A program made the position numbers and the translations under genes. The notes beneath the pieces were generated by a model. That model was not told where the DNA came from, made no database searches, and worked only from the letters and a program-made list of their open reading frames with translations. This document shows, piece after piece, positions 38,729 to 48,062 of a stretch of DNA of 64,000 nucleotides (position 1 is the stretch's first letter; each line of letters begins with the position of its first letter). The DNA is from Conyzicola nivalis (lineage in GTDB: Bacteria; Actinomycetota; Actinomycetes; Actinomycetales; Microbacteriaceae), in the NCBI RefSeq assembly GCF_014639655.1, contig NZ_BMGB01000002.1:62001-126000 (forward strand), read 5' to 3'.

Positions 38729-40399
38729 ATGGCAACCCTCACTGAAATTCTGATTCTGCGCGGTGTCGTACCCATCGAGAACCTGGACTCCAACTCCGGG
38801 GCCTGGGGGGAAGACGAAGACGCTGTCAGGGCGCTCGTCGAGAAGGGCATGGTCACCGAGATCCAGCTCGCCTCAGCGCGGGCCGCCCAAGCCGAACTCC
38901 CGTTCGTCGAGTTGCTCGACTTTCCCGTCGAACGATCGGCTGTGTCGCTCGTCAGCGCGGCCACGTGCCGTCGGTATCAGGTGCTGCCCATCAGCATTAC
39001 CGACGACATTCTCACGCTCGCAATGGCCGATCCCGGTGACGTCTTCGCGATCGACGACGTGCGCGCTGCCGCTCGTATGCAGGTTCGCCCGGTCGTTGCA
39101 GCCCCGAGCGACCTTCGCCAGGCGATCGACCGTTTCCATCGCGCCGACGGCGAGCTGAGCGACCTGACGACCGCCCTCGAAGAAGAGAGCGGGAGCACCG
39201 ATGTAGATGGTGCTGGTGCTGCCGACGCACTCGAAGACGACGTGCCCATCGTGCGGTTCGTGAACCTGCTCATCAGTCAGGCCATCCAAGACAAAGCGTC
39301 CGACATCCACATCGAGCCGGGCGAGCACGGGATGCAGGTGCGTTATCGCATCGACGGCGTGCTGCACCAAATGCAGTCGGCGCCGAAGGCCATCCAAAAT
39401 GGCGTTATCAGCCGCCTCAAGATCATGAGCGAGATCGACATCGCGGAGCGCCGCAAGCCGCAAGACGGGCGAATGTCTGTGACGCACGGTGGGCACAAGA
39501 TCGACCTTCGTGTCGCTACCCTGCCGACGGTGTGGGGCGAAAAGGTCGTTATGCGAATCCTCGACACCTCGTCGACGACGGTGTCCATGGACAATCTCGC
39601 TTTGCTCCCCCGCAACGCGGCCGCATACAAAACGTCGTACAGCAAGCCGTACGGAATGATTCTCGTGACGGGTCCGACCGGATCGGGAAAGTCGACGACG
39701 CTCTACACGACCCTCGGCACGGTCGCCCGGCCCGAAATCAACGTCATCACAGTCGAAGACCCGGTGGAGTACCGCATGCCGGGCATCAACCAGGTGCAGG
39801 TGAACACCAAGGCCGGGCTTACTTTCGCGTCGGCGCTGCGCTCGATCCTGCGTTCCGACCCCGATGTCGTTCTGATTGGCGAGATCCGCGACCACGAGAC
39901 CGCGCAGATTGCCATCGAGGCATCGCTGACGGGCCACCTCGTGCTGTCTACGCTGCACACCAACGACGCCCCGAGCGCAATCACGCGTCTCACCGAAATG
40001 GACATCGAGCCGTTCTTGGTCGGCTCGGCGCTCGACTGTGTCGTCGCCCAGCGTCTGGCACGCCGCCTCTGCGAGCGCTGCAAGGTGCCGTACGCGCACG
40101 ACGTCGAACAGCTGGCCGCCTTGCGCTTCGCGTTCGACCCGAACCGCCCGATACCTAATCTCTACAAGCCGGTCGGCTGCGCCAACTGCTCGAACACCGG
40201 GTACCGCGGACGTATTGCCATCCACGAGGTGATGATCGTGACCGAGGAGATCGAACGGCTCGCCGTACAACGCGCCTCGAGCGCCGAGATATCGAAAGTC
40301 GCTATCCAGCAGGGACTCATCCCTCTGCGCTGGGACGGCTGGGCCAAAGTGCAGCTGGGGCTGACATCCGTCGAAGAGATCATGAGAGTTGTTGTATGA
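38729..40399 (+). CDS. pilB: Type IV pilus extension ATPase PilB
   Basis: A 556-residue GspE/PilB ATPase that powers pilus assembly from the cytoplasmic face. The N-terminal domain (about 30-140) is the T2SSE_N/MshEN type. The core has GPTGSGKST with K321, the Asp box VEDPVEY, Walker B VVLIGEIRD and the His box STLHTND. The C-terminal zinc motif is CERC ... CANC. First gene of the pilus operon; its stop overlaps pilT by ATGA. Confidence 0.97.
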   Translation: MATLTEILILRGVVPIENLDSNSGAWGEDEDAVRALVEKGMVTEIQLASARAAQAELPFVELLDFPVERSAVSLVSAATCRRYQVLPISITDDILTLAMADPGDVFAIDDVRAAARMQVRPVVAAPSDLRQAIDRFHRADGELSDLTTALEEESGSTDVDGAGAADALEDDVPIVRFVNLLISQAIQDKASDIHIEPGEHGMQVRYRIDGVLHQMQSAPKAIQNGVISRLKIMSEIDIAERRKPQDGRMSVTHGGHKIDLRVATLPTVWGEKVVMRILDTSSTTVSMDNLALLPRNAAAYKTSYSKPYGMILVTGPTGSGKSTTLYTTLGTVARPEINVITVEDPVEYRMPGINQVQVNTKAGLTFASALRSILRSDPDVVLIGEIRDHETAQIAIEASLTGHLVLSTLHTNDAPSAITRLTEMDIEPFLVGSALDCVVAQRLARRLCERCKVPYAHDVEQLAALRFAFDPNRPIPNLYKPVGCANCSNTGYRGRIAIHEVMIVTEEIERLAVQRASSAEISKVAIQQGLIPLRWDGWAKVQLGLTSVEEIMRVVV

Positions 40400-42366
40400 A
40401 CGCGCCTGTCTATGACCTTCCTGATGGCGAAGAGGAGTCGTTCCGGCCTGCCCGGCCCGGGTCGGTTGCGCAGACCAACGCCCTACCGGTCTTGCCGCCG
40501 GGCGGACTGATCGACCATGCCTCGGTGGTGCCAGAGTCCGACACCGCGCCTGAACCCGGGTCCCACCCTCCGGCGAACGACGAGACGATCGATTTCGATA
40601 GCACCTTCGACTCCAGAGAATTCGCCCCGCCGGCTAACGGGTCGCCATCGTACGTCTCGGCCTTCGACCCCGAAGCGTACGTCTCTCCGTTCGCGGAGGT
40701 ACCGACGGAGCCCGCCGCCACGTTCCAGTTCCCCTCGGACGACGCGATTCCGATCTTCGATACGGGAGCTTTCGACGCGCCTCCGCCGTCCGTGGTTCCG
40801 GACGACGATTCGGCGCTTCCCGCGTCTTCGGGCGCCGGCCCGGAGACGCCCGCCGCCCGCGACGCAGCACCCGCTTGGTCTGCGTCGACAACGCCGCCCG
40901 CCCCCACCACGGAGGAGACGGAGACCATGGGCCGCCGCGCGCAACGCCTCCGCGAGGCGGAAGAGGCCGGCGCGCCGACGTCAGAGACGAGTCCGGTCTC
41001 TCTCACGGAGCCGATCGACGTGTTCGCACGATCCGCCGCCACTGAGGTTCTCGCCGCGATCGATCCGTCCGGCGAGACCGCTGAGCTGAAGCCATCCGTG
41101 CCCTACCTGTCCACGAAGCCGCCGGTCGAAGCGCTGCAATTCACGCTGACCCCGCTCCCATTCGGATCCGGGGGTATCGACGACGACTCGTTCGACCTGT
41201 CTGACCTCGGTCAAGGTCAGGCGGGAACAGATCCCGACCTCGTGGCGGCGCTCAACATCGTGGTGAGCCTCGGGGCATCCGACCTCCACGTGAGTGTCGG
41301 TACCGTGCCGTTGATCCGCGTCGACGGCGCGCTCCAGTCGGTTCCCGGTTTCGACACGTGGGACGCCGACAAGGTGACATCCGCCATTCACAGCATCCTG
41401 AGTCCGAAGCACCGCGACCAGTTCGAGGCCGAGCTCGAACTCGACTTCGCGTACTCGCTGTCGAAGTCGTCCCGCTTCCGGGTGAACATCTACCAGCAGC
41501 GTGACTCGATCGGGGCGGCGTTCCGCCTCATCCCGACCGGGATCAAGCAGCTCGCCGAACTCGGCATGCCGGCGCAGATCGCGGAATTCGCTCAACTGCA
41601 GCGAGGCCTCGTGCTCGTGACCGGCCCCACTGGGTCGGGTAAGTCGACGACGCTCGCGGCACTCATCGACCTGGTCAACGCGACACGCGCCGACCATATC
41701 GTGACCGTGGAAGACCCCATCGAGTTCATCCACTCCAACAAGATGGCGCTGGTCAACCAGCGCGAGGTCGGCCACGACACACACAGCTTCAACAACGCGC
41801 TCAAGCACGTGCTGCGACAAGACCCCGACGTCATTCTCATCGGCGAGCTTCGAGATCTCGAGACGATCTCGGTCGCATTGACCGCGGCGGAAACCGGTCA
41901 CCTCGTCTTCGCGACGCTTCATACCCAGGATGCCCCGCAAACCATCGACCGCCTCATCGATGTGTTTCCCACCCATCAGCAGGGACAAGTGCGAACGCAA
42001 CTGGCAGCGACCCTGCGCGGAGTGGTCTGCCAGACCCTCGTGAAGCATGCGAGCGGGCAAGGCCGGGTCGTGGCCACAGAGGTCATGGTGACAACGTCGG
42101 CCGTCGCGAACCTGATCCGCGAGGGAAAGACCTACCAGATCGCTACAGCAATGCAGGCCGGTGGCGCTCTGGGCATGCACACGCTCGACCAGCATCTTGC
42201 CGATCTTGTTAATTCCGGCGAAATCACCCATGGCGCAGCGCGAGAAAAAGCTAGAGATGTCGAGGCTATCGGGCGTCTCATCCACCGGGTCGACACGTCG
42301 ATAGCGGCTGGCTTCGGCAACAATGACGCGCTGTACACCGAGACCAACCCGGGGGGCAAGCACTGA
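40396..42366 (+). CDS. pilT: Type IV pilus retraction ATPase PilT with long N-terminal extension
   Basis: A 656-residue protein. Residues about 275-640 are a complete PilT: GPTGSGKST with K416, VEDPIEF, VILIGELRDLET, ATLHTQDAPQ and an AIRNLIRE-like SAVANLIREGKT. The first about 270 residues are acidic, Pro/Ser/Ala-rich and probably disordered, nearly doubling the usual size of about 350-370. The extension could bind partners or regulators; its codons keep the same GC-rich pattern as the rest. It overlaps both pilB and pilC. PilT depolymerises pili, giving twitching or DNA uptake. Confidence 0.95.
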   Translation: MNAPVYDLPDGEEESFRPARPGSVAQTNALPVLPPGGLIDHASVVPESDTAPEPGSHPPANDETIDFDSTFDSREFAPPANGSPSYVSAFDPEAYVSPFAEVPTEPAATFQFPSDDAIPIFDTGAFDAPPPSVVPDDDSALPASSGAGPETPAARDAAPAWSASTTPPAPTTEETETMGRRAQRLREAEEAGAPTSETSPVSLTEPIDVFARSAATEVLAAIDPSGETAELKPSVPYLSTKPPVEALQFTLTPLPFGSGGIDDDSFDLSDLGQGQAGTDPDLVAALNIVVSLGASDLHVSVGTVPLIRVDGALQSVPGFDTWDADKVTSAIHSILSPKHRDQFEAELELDFAYSLSKSSRFRVNIYQQRDSIGAAFRLIPTGIKQLAELGMPAQIAEFAQLQRGLVLVTGPTGSGKSTTLAALIDLVNATRADHIVTVEDPIEFIHSNKMALVNQREVGHDTHSFNNALKHVLRQDPDVILIGELRDLETISVALTAAETGHLVFATLHTQDAPQTIDRLIDVFPTHQQGQVRTQLAATLRGVVCQTLVKHASGQGRVVATEVMVTTSAVANLIREGKTYQIATAMQAGGALGMHTLDQHLADLVNSGEITHGAAREKARDVEAIGRLIHRVDTSIAAGFGNNDALYTETNPGGKH

Positions 42367-43595
42367 TGGCGAGCGCGGTGCGAACCTTTGAATACAAGAG
42401 CCGCGACTCCGCGGGCAAGATGGTCAAGGGCAAATTGGATGCGGCGACAGAGGGTGCCGTAGTCAGTAAGTTGCGCGTCATGGGTCTTGCTCCCATCGAC
42501 ATCAAAGAAACGCTGGCAGGCACGGGTCTGCAGAGAGAAATCAATCTCGGCGGCGGCAAATCCGTGGGTCTGAAAGACCTGGCGATCATGGCGAGACAGA
42601 TGTCGACCATGACCGGGGCGGGTCTTTCGCTTCTGAAGACTCTCGACATCTTGGCCGCGCAAACGGCTCACAAGAAGCTCGCGACCATCCTCGCGGCCGT
42701 CAGCCGGGACGTTGAGTCCGGCTCGTCGTTTTCCCAAGCTCTAGCCCGACACCCGGTCGACTTTCCGCCACTCATGATCAGCATGGTGCGCGCCGGTGAA
42801 GCAGGCGGATTCCTCGACTCGGCGCTCGACGCGATGGCGGAAAACTTCGAGAAGGAAGCGAACCTGCGGGCCTCGATCAAGTCGGCCCTCACGTATCCGG
42901 TGATGGTGCTCATCATGACCGTCGCGGCCGTAGCGCTGATGCTGATCTTCATCGTGCCGATCTTCAAGACCATGTTCGAGGGGCTGGGCAGCGAGCTCCC
43001 GGCGCCCACTCAATTCTTGGTGACCCTGTCAGAATCCATGATCTATATCGGGCCCGCAGCGGTCGTCATCGGAATTTTCGGCTCCATCTGGTGGCGCGCC
43101 AACAGGAACACCGAGGCTGTGCGCAAGGTCGTCGATCCGATCAAGTTGCGGATGCCCGTATTCGGCGGCCTGATGAAGAAGGTCGCTGTCGCCCGCTTCA
43201 CTCGCAACTTCGCAAACATGCTGCAGGCCGGCGTGCCCATTCTGCAGGCGCTCAGCATCGTCGGTGAGACCTCGGGCAACTGGGTCATAGAAAAGGCAAC
43301 ACGAAACATCGCCGACGGGGTTCGCCAGGGTAAGTCGATCGCCGAACCGCTCGCCCTCGAAACCGTCTTCCCACCCATGGTCGTGCAGATGATCGCGGTC
43401 GGCGAGGACTCGGGCGCCATGGAAGTCATGTTGAACAAGGTGTCCGACTTCTACGAAGCTGAGGTCAAGACATCCACCGAGGCGCTGACCTCCCTCATCG
43501 AGCCGCTGATGATCGCATTCCTCGGAGTCGTGGTGGGTGGCATGGTGATCGCCCTCTACATGCCGATCTTCTCGATCGCGACCGTAGTGAAGTAG
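42366..43595 (+). CDS. pilC: Type IV pilus inner-membrane platform protein PilC
   Basis: A 409-residue GspF/PilC platform protein that couples the ATPases to the pilin. Two tandem T2SSF domains are seen (about 70-195 and 275-400), with membrane helices near 170-200, 220-240 and 375-400, and typical GAGLSLLKTLDIL and QAGVPILQALSIV repeats. Full length. One-base overlap with pilT (TGATG). Confidence 0.96.
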   Translation: MASAVRTFEYKSRDSAGKMVKGKLDAATEGAVVSKLRVMGLAPIDIKETLAGTGLQREINLGGGKSVGLKDLAIMARQMSTMTGAGLSLLKTLDILAAQTAHKKLATILAAVSRDVESGSSFSQALARHPVDFPPLMISMVRAGEAGGFLDSALDAMAENFEKEANLRASIKSALTYPVMVLIMTVAAVALMLIFIVPIFKTMFEGLGSELPAPTQFLVTLSESMIYIGPAAVVIGIFGSIWWRANRNTEAVRKVVDPIKLRMPVFGGLMKKVAVARFTRNFANMLQAGVPILQALSIVGETSGNWVIEKATRNIADGVRQGKSIAEPLALETVFPPMVVQMIAVGEDSGAMEVMLNKVSDFYEAEVKTSTEALTSLIEPLMIAFLGVVVGGMVIALYMPIFSIATVVK

Positions 43596-43743
43596 TTGAA
43601 GATCACTCGGGAACGGTGAAAAAGTTTCGAAAGTGACCCCTTCGAGGGCTATCGCATTCGGAGCCTTGCGACGAGAATTGGTTGCGGGGGTCAAAACTTT
43701 AGGGGGGCCCTGTTTATTTTTTCATTCCAACAGGGAGCACGAC
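43596..43743 (+). promoter_or_regulatory. Structured leader before the major pilin gene
   Basis: AAAGTTT (43621) and TGACCCC (43634) can pair with the contiguous GGGGTCAAAACTTT at 43687-43700, closing a branched structure of about 80 bases. CCCT/AGGG at 43638-43648 offers a competing local hairpin. GGGGGGCCC with a following T-rich run (43702-43722) resembles a weak terminator. The ribosome-binding site AGGGAGC follows. This may be a regulatory leader; no known riboswitch consensus was recognised. Confidence 0.4.
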
Positions 43744-44169
43744 ATGTTCAGCAAATTCAATAAAGCACTCAACGACCGGCGCGCAGGTATCAAGCGCGAA
43801 GAGGGCTTCACCCTCATCGAACTGCTCGTCGTCGTCATCATCATCGGCATCCTCGCCGCCATCGCGATCCCCGTCTACATCGGTGTGCAGAACAACGCGA
43901 AAGATGCGGCCGTCAAGTCCGACCTGACCAACGCCAAGCTCGCGGTCGTCGCGTACTACGCCGATAAGGGTTCTGCAGCGGCTACTCCGACGCTTAATGA
44001 CACCGTGCTCGGGACCTATGGTTTCACCCGCAGCACCGACAACACCACGACCTTGGCCTTCAAGGCCACGCCGACCGCTACCGCGTTCTGCATTGACGCG
44101 ACCGGCGTCACGGCGAACACCTTCTTCATCACGCAGAGCGCAGCGGTAAAAGCCGGTTCCTGCCCGTAG
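43744..44169 (+). CDS. pilA: Major type IV pilin
   Basis: A 141-residue prepilin. The prepilin peptidase site is KREEG21-F22, with the conserved Glu at +5 (E26) in FTLIELLVVVIIIGILAAIAIP, which forms the long N-terminal helix. Two C-terminal cysteines (FCID ... GSCP) probably close the usual disulfide loop. ATG 43744 is chosen because it gives a normal leader of 21 residues and follows AGGGAGC. A terminator-like hairpin right after the gene separates it from the minor pilins, consistent with higher pilin expression. Confidence 0.96.
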   Translation: MFSKFNKALNDRRAGIKREEGFTLIELLVVVIIIGILAAIAIPVYIGVQNNAKDAAVKSDLTNAKLAVVAYYADKGSAAATPTLNDTVLGTYGFTRSTDNTTTLAFKATPTATAFCIDATGVTANTFFITQSAAVKAGSCP

Positions 44170-44183
44170 GCACTAGTTGAGTC

Positions 44184-44219
44184 ACAAACGAGGCGCTGCT
44201 GCGGCAGCGCCTCGTTTGT
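44184..44219 (+). terminator. Hairpin after the pilin gene
   Basis: A perfect 16-bp stem (44184-44199 with 44204-44219) with a TGCG loop, 14 bases after the stop; the stem itself ends in TTTGT. Likely terminator or attenuator between the pilin and the minor pilin genes. Confidence 0.8.
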
Positions 44220-44267
44220 CTATCGGCGCAAAGCCAAGCCACCTTCAGTCCGGTCGAAAGGGTCCGT

Positions 44268-45593
44268 ATGTCCATCACGCCCACCGGCGTGCGTCCGGCG
44301 TCCGACGACTCCGGGATGGGCATCATCGAGGTGCTCGTCGCATTCATGATCTTCGCGGTGATCTTCATCGGCGTCGCCATGTCGATGGTGGCGAGCCTTC
44401 GGCTCACCTCGGATTCGGAGGCGCGCGTCGTGGCGAGCAACATCGCGTCGGGTCAGATCGACAAAGCACGCGCCTCGGGCGATCCCTTTCTGATTTTCGA
44501 CGACGAGGGCACCCAAACCATCGATGGCGTCACCTACGCCTGGAAGCGGGATACGGGCTGGGTGGCGGCAGCCGGGTCAACCTCCGGATGCGGTATCGGA
44601 GGTGGAGCGTTGCAGTACAAACGGGTTAATGTGACTGTCACTTGGACGGGGAAGATCGGCGCCGCCAGTCCGGTGCGAGTCGACACGATTTTGGCGCCGA
44701 CCGGCCGCATCAACGACCCGAGCTTCGGTACCATTCTCGTTCGCGTTCTCGCCGCAGACGGAACGGGCGTGAAGGGGATTCCAGTCACGGTGTCGGCGAC
44801 TCTCGGGGGAGCGGCCGTACCGAGTTCGGTGACCGACGAGGATGGCTGCAGCTACGCCCTCAAAGTAACCCCCGGCACCTACTCAGTGAAGTTGTCGAAG
44901 GCTAACTACGTCACCGACGCGCAGCAGATTGATCCGGTGCAGCCCGGGATAGTCGTCACCGCGGGCAGCACATTGAACGCGCCGTTTCAATATGACAACG
45001 CCGCGACCTTCACCCTGGGCTATGCGAGCAACCAGCCGGTGAACCGCATGATTCCGATTGACCTCGACGTCACGTTCGGCAGCACCTATGGCCAGCACGT
45101 TGTCTCTGGACCCACCCCGACATCCGCGCGACTGCACCCCTTCCCGTCGGGCTATTCGTCAATTGCCGGCAAGTATTCGAAGCCCACGGTCAATGCTGCG
45201 GGAGTTACAACGGCAGCCGGGTGCCTGTCGCCCGACCCGGCATCCTGGGCCGCCGGCACGGTGCTCGGCGTATCGCGCCCCGCCGGCACGCGGCTCGACA
45301 ACGTTGCTGGTGCGCCCGGCGGCCCTTCGACGCCCATGCCGATTCCGATGGGCGCGATCAGCGCTCCGTACACAGCGGCCACGACTTTCGTGGCGAAATC
45401 GGCCGCGCCGATAGCCGGCAGCGGTGACCCGGGATGCGGCGTCGCGATGACGTACACCTTCGCTGCGACTGCCGGAACCGGAACCGCTCTGCTTGCTCTT
45501 CCCTACGGAACGTGGTCGCTTTCCACAAGGTCTTCGACCGGAACTCTTACGCCGGTAGGCGGGCCTTTTACCCTGGATCCGAGGGTCCCATGA
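44268..45593 (+). CDS. PilV-like minor pilin with carboxypeptidase-regulatory-like domain
   Basis: A 441-residue prepilin-like protein. Cleavage is predicted at SG16-M17 with Glu at +5 (MGIIEVLVAFMIFAV). The extracellular part is large for a minor pilin. After about 120 residues it carries a beta-sandwich like the carboxypeptidase regulatory or Cna-B type (GTILVRVLAADGTGVKGIPVTVSA ... YALKVTPGTYSVKL), followed by a Ser/Pro-rich region. This could sit at the pilus tip as an adhesin. The ribosome-binding site CGAAAGGG precedes ATG 44268; the end overlaps the next gene. Confidence 0.85.
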   Translation: MSITPTGVRPASDDSGMGIIEVLVAFMIFAVIFIGVAMSMVASLRLTSDSEARVVASNIASGQIDKARASGDPFLIFDDEGTQTIDGVTYAWKRDTGWVAAAGSTSGCGIGGGALQYKRVNVTVTWTGKIGAASPVRVDTILAPTGRINDPSFGTILVRVLAADGTGVKGIPVTVSATLGGAAVPSSVTDEDGCSYALKVTPGTYSVKLSKANYVTDAQQIDPVQPGIVVTAGSTLNAPFQYDNAATFTLGYASNQPVNRMIPIDLDVTFGSTYGQHVVSGPTPTSARLHPFPSGYSSIAGKYSKPTVNAAGVTTAAGCLSPDPASWAAGTVLGVSRPAGTRLDNVAGAPGGPSTPMPIPMGAISAPYTAATTFVAKSAAPIAGSGDPGCGVAMTYTFAATAGTGTALLALPYGTWSLSTRSSTGTLTPVGGPFTLDPRVP

Positions 45594-46273
45594 TGCGCCA
45601 ACGTGCCGCTGGCACACCAGCCGCCGCCCACCACGATGCGGGGCTGAGCCTCGTCGAGCTGCTCGTGTCGATAATGCTCTCGGCACTGCTTCTCGTGCTC
45701 GTCGGAACAACGTTCGTGCAGGTCGTGAGGAACACGGGCACCGTGACGGCCGCCCGGGAGGGCGCGGGAAGCGCCTCCTCCATCGTTACCGAATTGAGCA
45801 AGGTGATCCGGTCGGCCAGCACCATCCCCGCAACGAGCCTGGCTGCGGCACAGCCAGCGGTGGTCTCCGCCACTGACAACGCCCTCACGGTGTACTCGTA
45901 CGTAGATACCTCGCCCACGGTGCCCAAGCCAACCAAGGTGGAATTCGCCATCGTGGCTGGGCAGATCGTAGAGAAACGGTGGGCCACCACGTCGACCAAG
46001 AGCCCGTGGGTTTTCCCCTCGACCCCCACGAGCACGGTCACCTACCCGGGCATCCACGCGCCGATCGGTTCGACCCCGCTCTTCACCTATCTCGACGCGA
46101 CCGATACGCCGGTCTCGCCGGGTGCCGGGCTCAGCGAAACCCAGCGAGCTCTCGTTGCGTCCATAACCGTATCGGTGCGGATCCGACCGGCTACGCCCGC
46201 TACCGCCAAGCCGGTCGAGATCGTCAATACCGTCGGGATGCCAAATGTGGGCATCGAGAGGGCGACGCCATGA
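45590..46273 (+). CDS. PilW/PulJ-like minor pilin
   Basis: A 227-residue prepilin-like protein with cleavage site HHDAG18-L19 and Glu at +5 (LSLVELLVSIMLSALLLVLV). The rest is an extracellular beta-rich domain without recognised family. Start at ATG 45590 (an ATG one codon later is possible); both overlap the preceding stop. Minor pilins of this type help prime pilus assembly. Confidence 0.85.
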   Translation: MMRQRAAGTPAAAHHDAGLSLVELLVSIMLSALLLVLVGTTFVQVVRNTGTVTAAREGAGSASSIVTELSKVIRSASTIPATSLAAAQPAVVSATDNALTVYSYVDTSPTVPKPTKVEFAIVAGQIVEKRWATTSTKSPWVFPSTPTSTVTYPGIHAPIGSTPLFTYLDATDTPVSPGAGLSETQRALVASITVSVRIRPATPATAKPVEIVNTVGMPNVGIERATP

Positions 46274-48060
46274 CCAGAGGTATTATTCAGCGCGCTCGAC
46301 TCGCGGCGAGCGGCGACGGCGGCTACGCGCTTGCCGTCGTGATCGGTATCGGTCTCGTGATGATCATCATGATCGCGGCTTCGCTCAGCATTACCACCAG
46401 CGGAGTGACCCGCGCCGACACGGATCAAGACCGTATCGGGGCGGAGGCGGCGGCTTACGCCGGGGTGGCCGAGTACCAGAGTCGACTCTCGAACGACAGC
46501 ACGTACCAGAAGTTCGGCAATCCGGCTTCGGTTTTCACCGTCGCCACGGGCAGCCGCGTCAGCCTACCCACTGGTGCCCTAACCAACCCCGCCTTTGGAC
46601 TATCGGCGTCCGGATCGTGGGCCGACGTTCCCACCGGGGATGCCACCGTGCCCCCCACCGCCTCGTTCCGTTACGAGGTCGACAACTCCAGCTATGACCG
46701 ATCCGGCGTCGTCAAGATCCGGTCGACGGGAAGGGTAGGTAACGTGACCCGCACCGTGGTTGCCGACTTGAAACAGGAGGGCTTCATCAACTTCCTGTTT
46801 CTCACCGACTTCGAGACCGCCGATCCCGATCTTGCGGGCGGCACGAACTGCGCCCGCTACCTCTGGGCGACCCCGACTCGCGGCACGGATTGCGACACTA
46901 TCAATTTCTTGGCGGTCGACACTTTCAACGGGCCGGTGCACTCGAACGACCAGATGACCGTGTGCGGTTCGACGTTTAACGGCGCGGTCACCTCCTCCAG
47001 CACGAAGAGACCGAACTACACTCGCCCGTCCGGCTGCGGCAGCGCCAGGGGGCAATTCGGCAGCGGGCCGCTGTATCACTCGGTTGTTCCCATGCCGCCG
47101 ACCAACGCCGAGATGAAGAAGGAGACTCGCAACGACCTCTCCGACGACGTTCCGCGCCCCGGCTGTCTGTACACGGGGCCGACGACCATCACGCTTCTCG
47201 CGAGCGGCAAGATGAACGTCGTGTCGCCGTATACGAAGTTCACGAGAACGGCATCGACCAAGGCGGGGGCGTCAAAGCCGGCAGAGTGCGGGACCCCGGG
47301 AACCGCAAGCGGTTCGCTGGGCAGCGTCGGAGGCGCCGAAATCAACGTGCTCGACTACAACCTCATCTTCGTGCAGAACGTACCGACCGCGAGCTCCGAT
47401 CCCAACTACTGGGGCACCGCCGACCCGCAGAACTTCACCTGCAATAACAGGGGTAGCTCGTCCGAAGGGTGGTCTTTCGGTTCGGGATCGACGTTCACCC
47501 GGTATCCGCTGACGAATGAGACCATCCCGAGCACTTCTGCGAGCGACGCCCCAGCCTACGGCTGCAAAGACGGCGACGCCTACGTGAAAGGGCAACTCGA
47601 CGGCGCACTCACGATAGCCGCCGAGAACTATGTTTACGTGACCGGTAACATCACCTACGTCGACACCGCCGAATCGATTCTCGGGCTCGTCGGCAATAAC
47701 GCCGTGTGGGTGTGGAATCCGATGAACGGTTCAACGTCGCTGATCGGAGACCGTGGGCGCACCATAAACGCCGCGCTGCTCTCCGTCGCCCACACCTTCA
47801 TGGTGCAGAATCACGATAAGGGCTCGTCGAACCGAGGAACGCTGACAATAAACGGTGCCATAGCCCAAAAATATCGCGGAACCGTTTCAACGTCCGCCTC
47901 CGGGGCTACTTCCCCGTCGACCGGCTACGCCAAGAACTACAACTACGACAAGCGCCTGCTCGTGACTGCCCCGCCCAAGTTCCTCTCGCCGGTATCCACG
48001 ACCTATGGCGTCACCCAGTTCGCCAACGTTCCCGCTGCATTCAAGCCGGACGGCAGTTGA
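46270..48060 (+). CDS. PilX-like pilus assembly protein
   Basis: A 596-residue protein with one N-terminal hydrophobic segment (about 18-45, GGYALAVVIGIGLVMIIMIAASL) similar to PilX N-terminal regions but without the +5 Glu, so it may not be processed as a standard pilin. The large extracellular part contains ten or more cysteines (for example NCARY, DCDTI, VCGST, GCGSA, GCLYT) and many Ser/Thr/Gly residues. Overlaps the previous gene by ATGA. In Gram-positive pilus operons such a gene follows the PilV and PilW homologues. Confidence 0.8.
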   Translation: MTRGIIQRARLAASGDGGYALAVVIGIGLVMIIMIAASLSITTSGVTRADTDQDRIGAEAAAYAGVAEYQSRLSNDSTYQKFGNPASVFTVATGSRVSLPTGALTNPAFGLSASGSWADVPTGDATVPPTASFRYEVDNSSYDRSGVVKIRSTGRVGNVTRTVVADLKQEGFINFLFLTDFETADPDLAGGTNCARYLWATPTRGTDCDTINFLAVDTFNGPVHSNDQMTVCGSTFNGAVTSSSTKRPNYTRPSGCGSARGQFGSGPLYHSVVPMPPTNAEMKKETRNDLSDDVPRPGCLYTGPTTITLLASGKMNVVSPYTKFTRTASTKAGASKPAECGTPGTASGSLGSVGGAEINVLDYNLIFVQNVPTASSDPNYWGTADPQNFTCNNRGSSSEGWSFGSGSTFTRYPLTNETIPSTSASDAPAYGCKDGDAYVKGQLDGALTIAAENYVYVTGNITYVDTAESILGLVGNNAVWVWNPMNGSTSLIGDRGRTINAALLSVAHTFMVQNHDKGSSNRGTLTINGAIAQKYRGTVSTSASGATSPSTGYAKNYNYDKRLLVTAPPKFLSPVSTTYGVTQFANVPAAFKPDGS

Positions 48061-48062
48061 CC

